From contig NZ_CP109811.1 of NCBI RefSeq assembly GCF_014856545.2, positions 1,916,001 through 1,980,000 of the forward strand: 64,000 bases of DNA, in the 5' to 3' direction. Below, piece by piece: positions 63,293 through 64,000 of this stretch. Made by a program: the position numbers and the translations under genes. Position 1 is the stretch's first letter; every line of letters begins with the position of its first letter. Under the pieces are notes generated by a model. It saw only the letters and a list, made by a program, of their open reading frames with translations, was not told the origin of the DNA and made no database searches. Source of the DNA: Mesobacillus jeotgali. GTDB taxonomy: Bacteria; Bacillota; Bacilli; Bacillales; Cytobacillaceae.

Positions 63293-64000
63293 ATGAGCGC
63301 TTCTCAGGAGCAGTATGTAAATCATAATAAAAACAAAAAGTTATTCATTTGGGCAGCGGGGCTAACGATTTCCTTTGCTCTAATTGAAATCGTTTATGGA
63401 TTCATATCAGGGTCGCTAATGATTATCGGTGATGGTGTCCATATGAGTTCTGACGCTATATCGCTGATTCTCTCCCTTGTTGCCGCAATCATGTCCACTA
63501 AGGCAGCTACAAAAAAGAGGACCTTTGGCTACAAGCGTTTTGAACCGATTGCTGCTTTTATCAACGGGCTTACGCTAATTCTGATTCCGCTTTACATCAT
63601 GTATGAGGCGGTCAATCGAATGATCAGACCTGTGGAAATCATTCCGGAACAAATGATTACGGTCGGAATCATTGGACTTTTGATTAACGCACTTGTTGGC
63701 TATATATTGTCAAAGGGCGATGCGAACCTGAATATGAGAAGCGCGATTTTACATGTATTTGCTGACATGATCACCAGTCTCAGTGCGGTAATTGTTGCAC
63801 TCGCCATTATGTTCTTTGACCTGGTCTGGCTGGACCCGGTTGGCAGTATCGTTACTTCTTTCATTATTATTCGTGGAGGAATCTCGATCACGAAGGAATC
63901 CTTTAACATCTTGATGGAAGGAACGCCTGAAGGATATTCAGTCGATGAGATTAAGAAGTCCATACAAAGGATGAACGGGGAGCTTAATGTTCAGGACGTT
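63293..64000 (+). CDS. cation diffusion facilitator transporter, 3' partial
   Basis: 236 codons are visible and the frame runs off the right edge. It starts MSASQEQYVNHNKNKKLF with the ATG at 63293 behind GAGGATG. Membrane helices follow; metal-site motifs are GDGVHMSSDAIS in helix 2 and HVFADMITS in helix 5, with FGYKRFEPIAAFINGL between, as in zinc/cadmium exporters of the CDF family. The cytoplasmic C-terminal domain begins at EGTPEGYSVDEIKK. Confidence 0.9.
   Translation, partial: MSASQEQYVNHNKNKKLFIWAAGLTISFALIEIVYGFISGSLMIIGDGVHMSSDAISLILSLVAAIMSTKAATKKRTFGYKRFEPIAAFINGLTLILIPLYIMYEAVNRMIRPVEIIPEQMITVGIIGLLINALVGYILSKGDANLNMRSAILHVFADMITSLSAVIVALAIMFFDLVWLDPVGSIVTSFIIIRGGISITKESFNILMEGTPEGYSVDEIKKSIQRMNGELNVQDV

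Overview
The window is a low-GC Gram-positive chromosome segment from a spore-forming member of the Bacillaceae. The evidence is the set of genes lexA-yneA-yneB-ynzC-tkt, sirA, yneF, ynzD, ccdA-yneI-yneJ, which is the Bacillus subtilis order with extra DNA between its parts, plus strong AGGAGG-type ribosome sites, many TTG and GTG starts, and sporulation genes. The genus cannot be fixed from the sequence alone; a Mesobacillus-like or related Bacillus is my guess. No rRNA, tRNA, prophage, IS element or CRISPR was seen.

Layout. 1-6.1 kb: end of a 2-oxo acid dehydrogenase E2 gene, then a tyrosine/homogentisate degradation cluster (hppD, HisC-like aminotransferase, flavin reductase, fumarylacetoacetase, homogentisate dioxygenase with a frameshift near its start). 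6.1-14.5 kb: an RNase J paralogue, an SRPBCC/ArsR pair with a clear operator-promoter, a large SNF2 helicase, an RsbR-like STAS protein and an ANT(6)-type nucleotidyltransferase. 14.5-27.3 kb: an ECF sigma/anti-sigma pair and a long run of accessory single genes (GNATs, NUDIX, P-loop kinase, PAP2, DUF2332, DUF402, HExxH protein), including a four-gene operon behind a textbook ECF promoter. 27.5-34.2 kb: DinG-like helicase, SOS genes with three LexA boxes, transketolase. 34.4-40.3 kb: second ECF pair, SDR, lysozyme-like protein, azoreductase, sirA, yneF. 40.5-50.9 kb: MFS transporter, peptidase E, a REC-only regulator, the yrrT-mtnN-luxS-mccA-mccB methionine-to-cysteine operon, and xpt-pbuX under a guanine-type purine riboswitch. 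50.9-57.4 kb: a heterodimeric ABC exporter, a lysine-rich peptide gene lying between two foldback elements, ynzD, ccdA-yneI-yneJ. 57.6-64 kb: HAD phosphatase, a truncated methyltransferase, NUDIX, GNAT, HExxH protein, histidine phosphatase, FAD monooxygenase and a CDF transporter cut by the right edge.

The most unusual signal is not a gene. Four intergenic arrays (about 17.7, 40.3, 43.9 and 61.5 kb) differ in sequence but all have an essentially exact 52-bp period and alternate GACA and TGTC inverted arms. One supplies the C-terminus of an acetyltransferase and another abuts the stop codon of a response regulator. A fifth array (6.17 kb) has five GCGAATAAA units at 20-21 bp spacing. These, the cationic peptide between foldback elements, and a 49-residue protein that begins and ends with KDIPLDG are the best candidates for undescribed biology.
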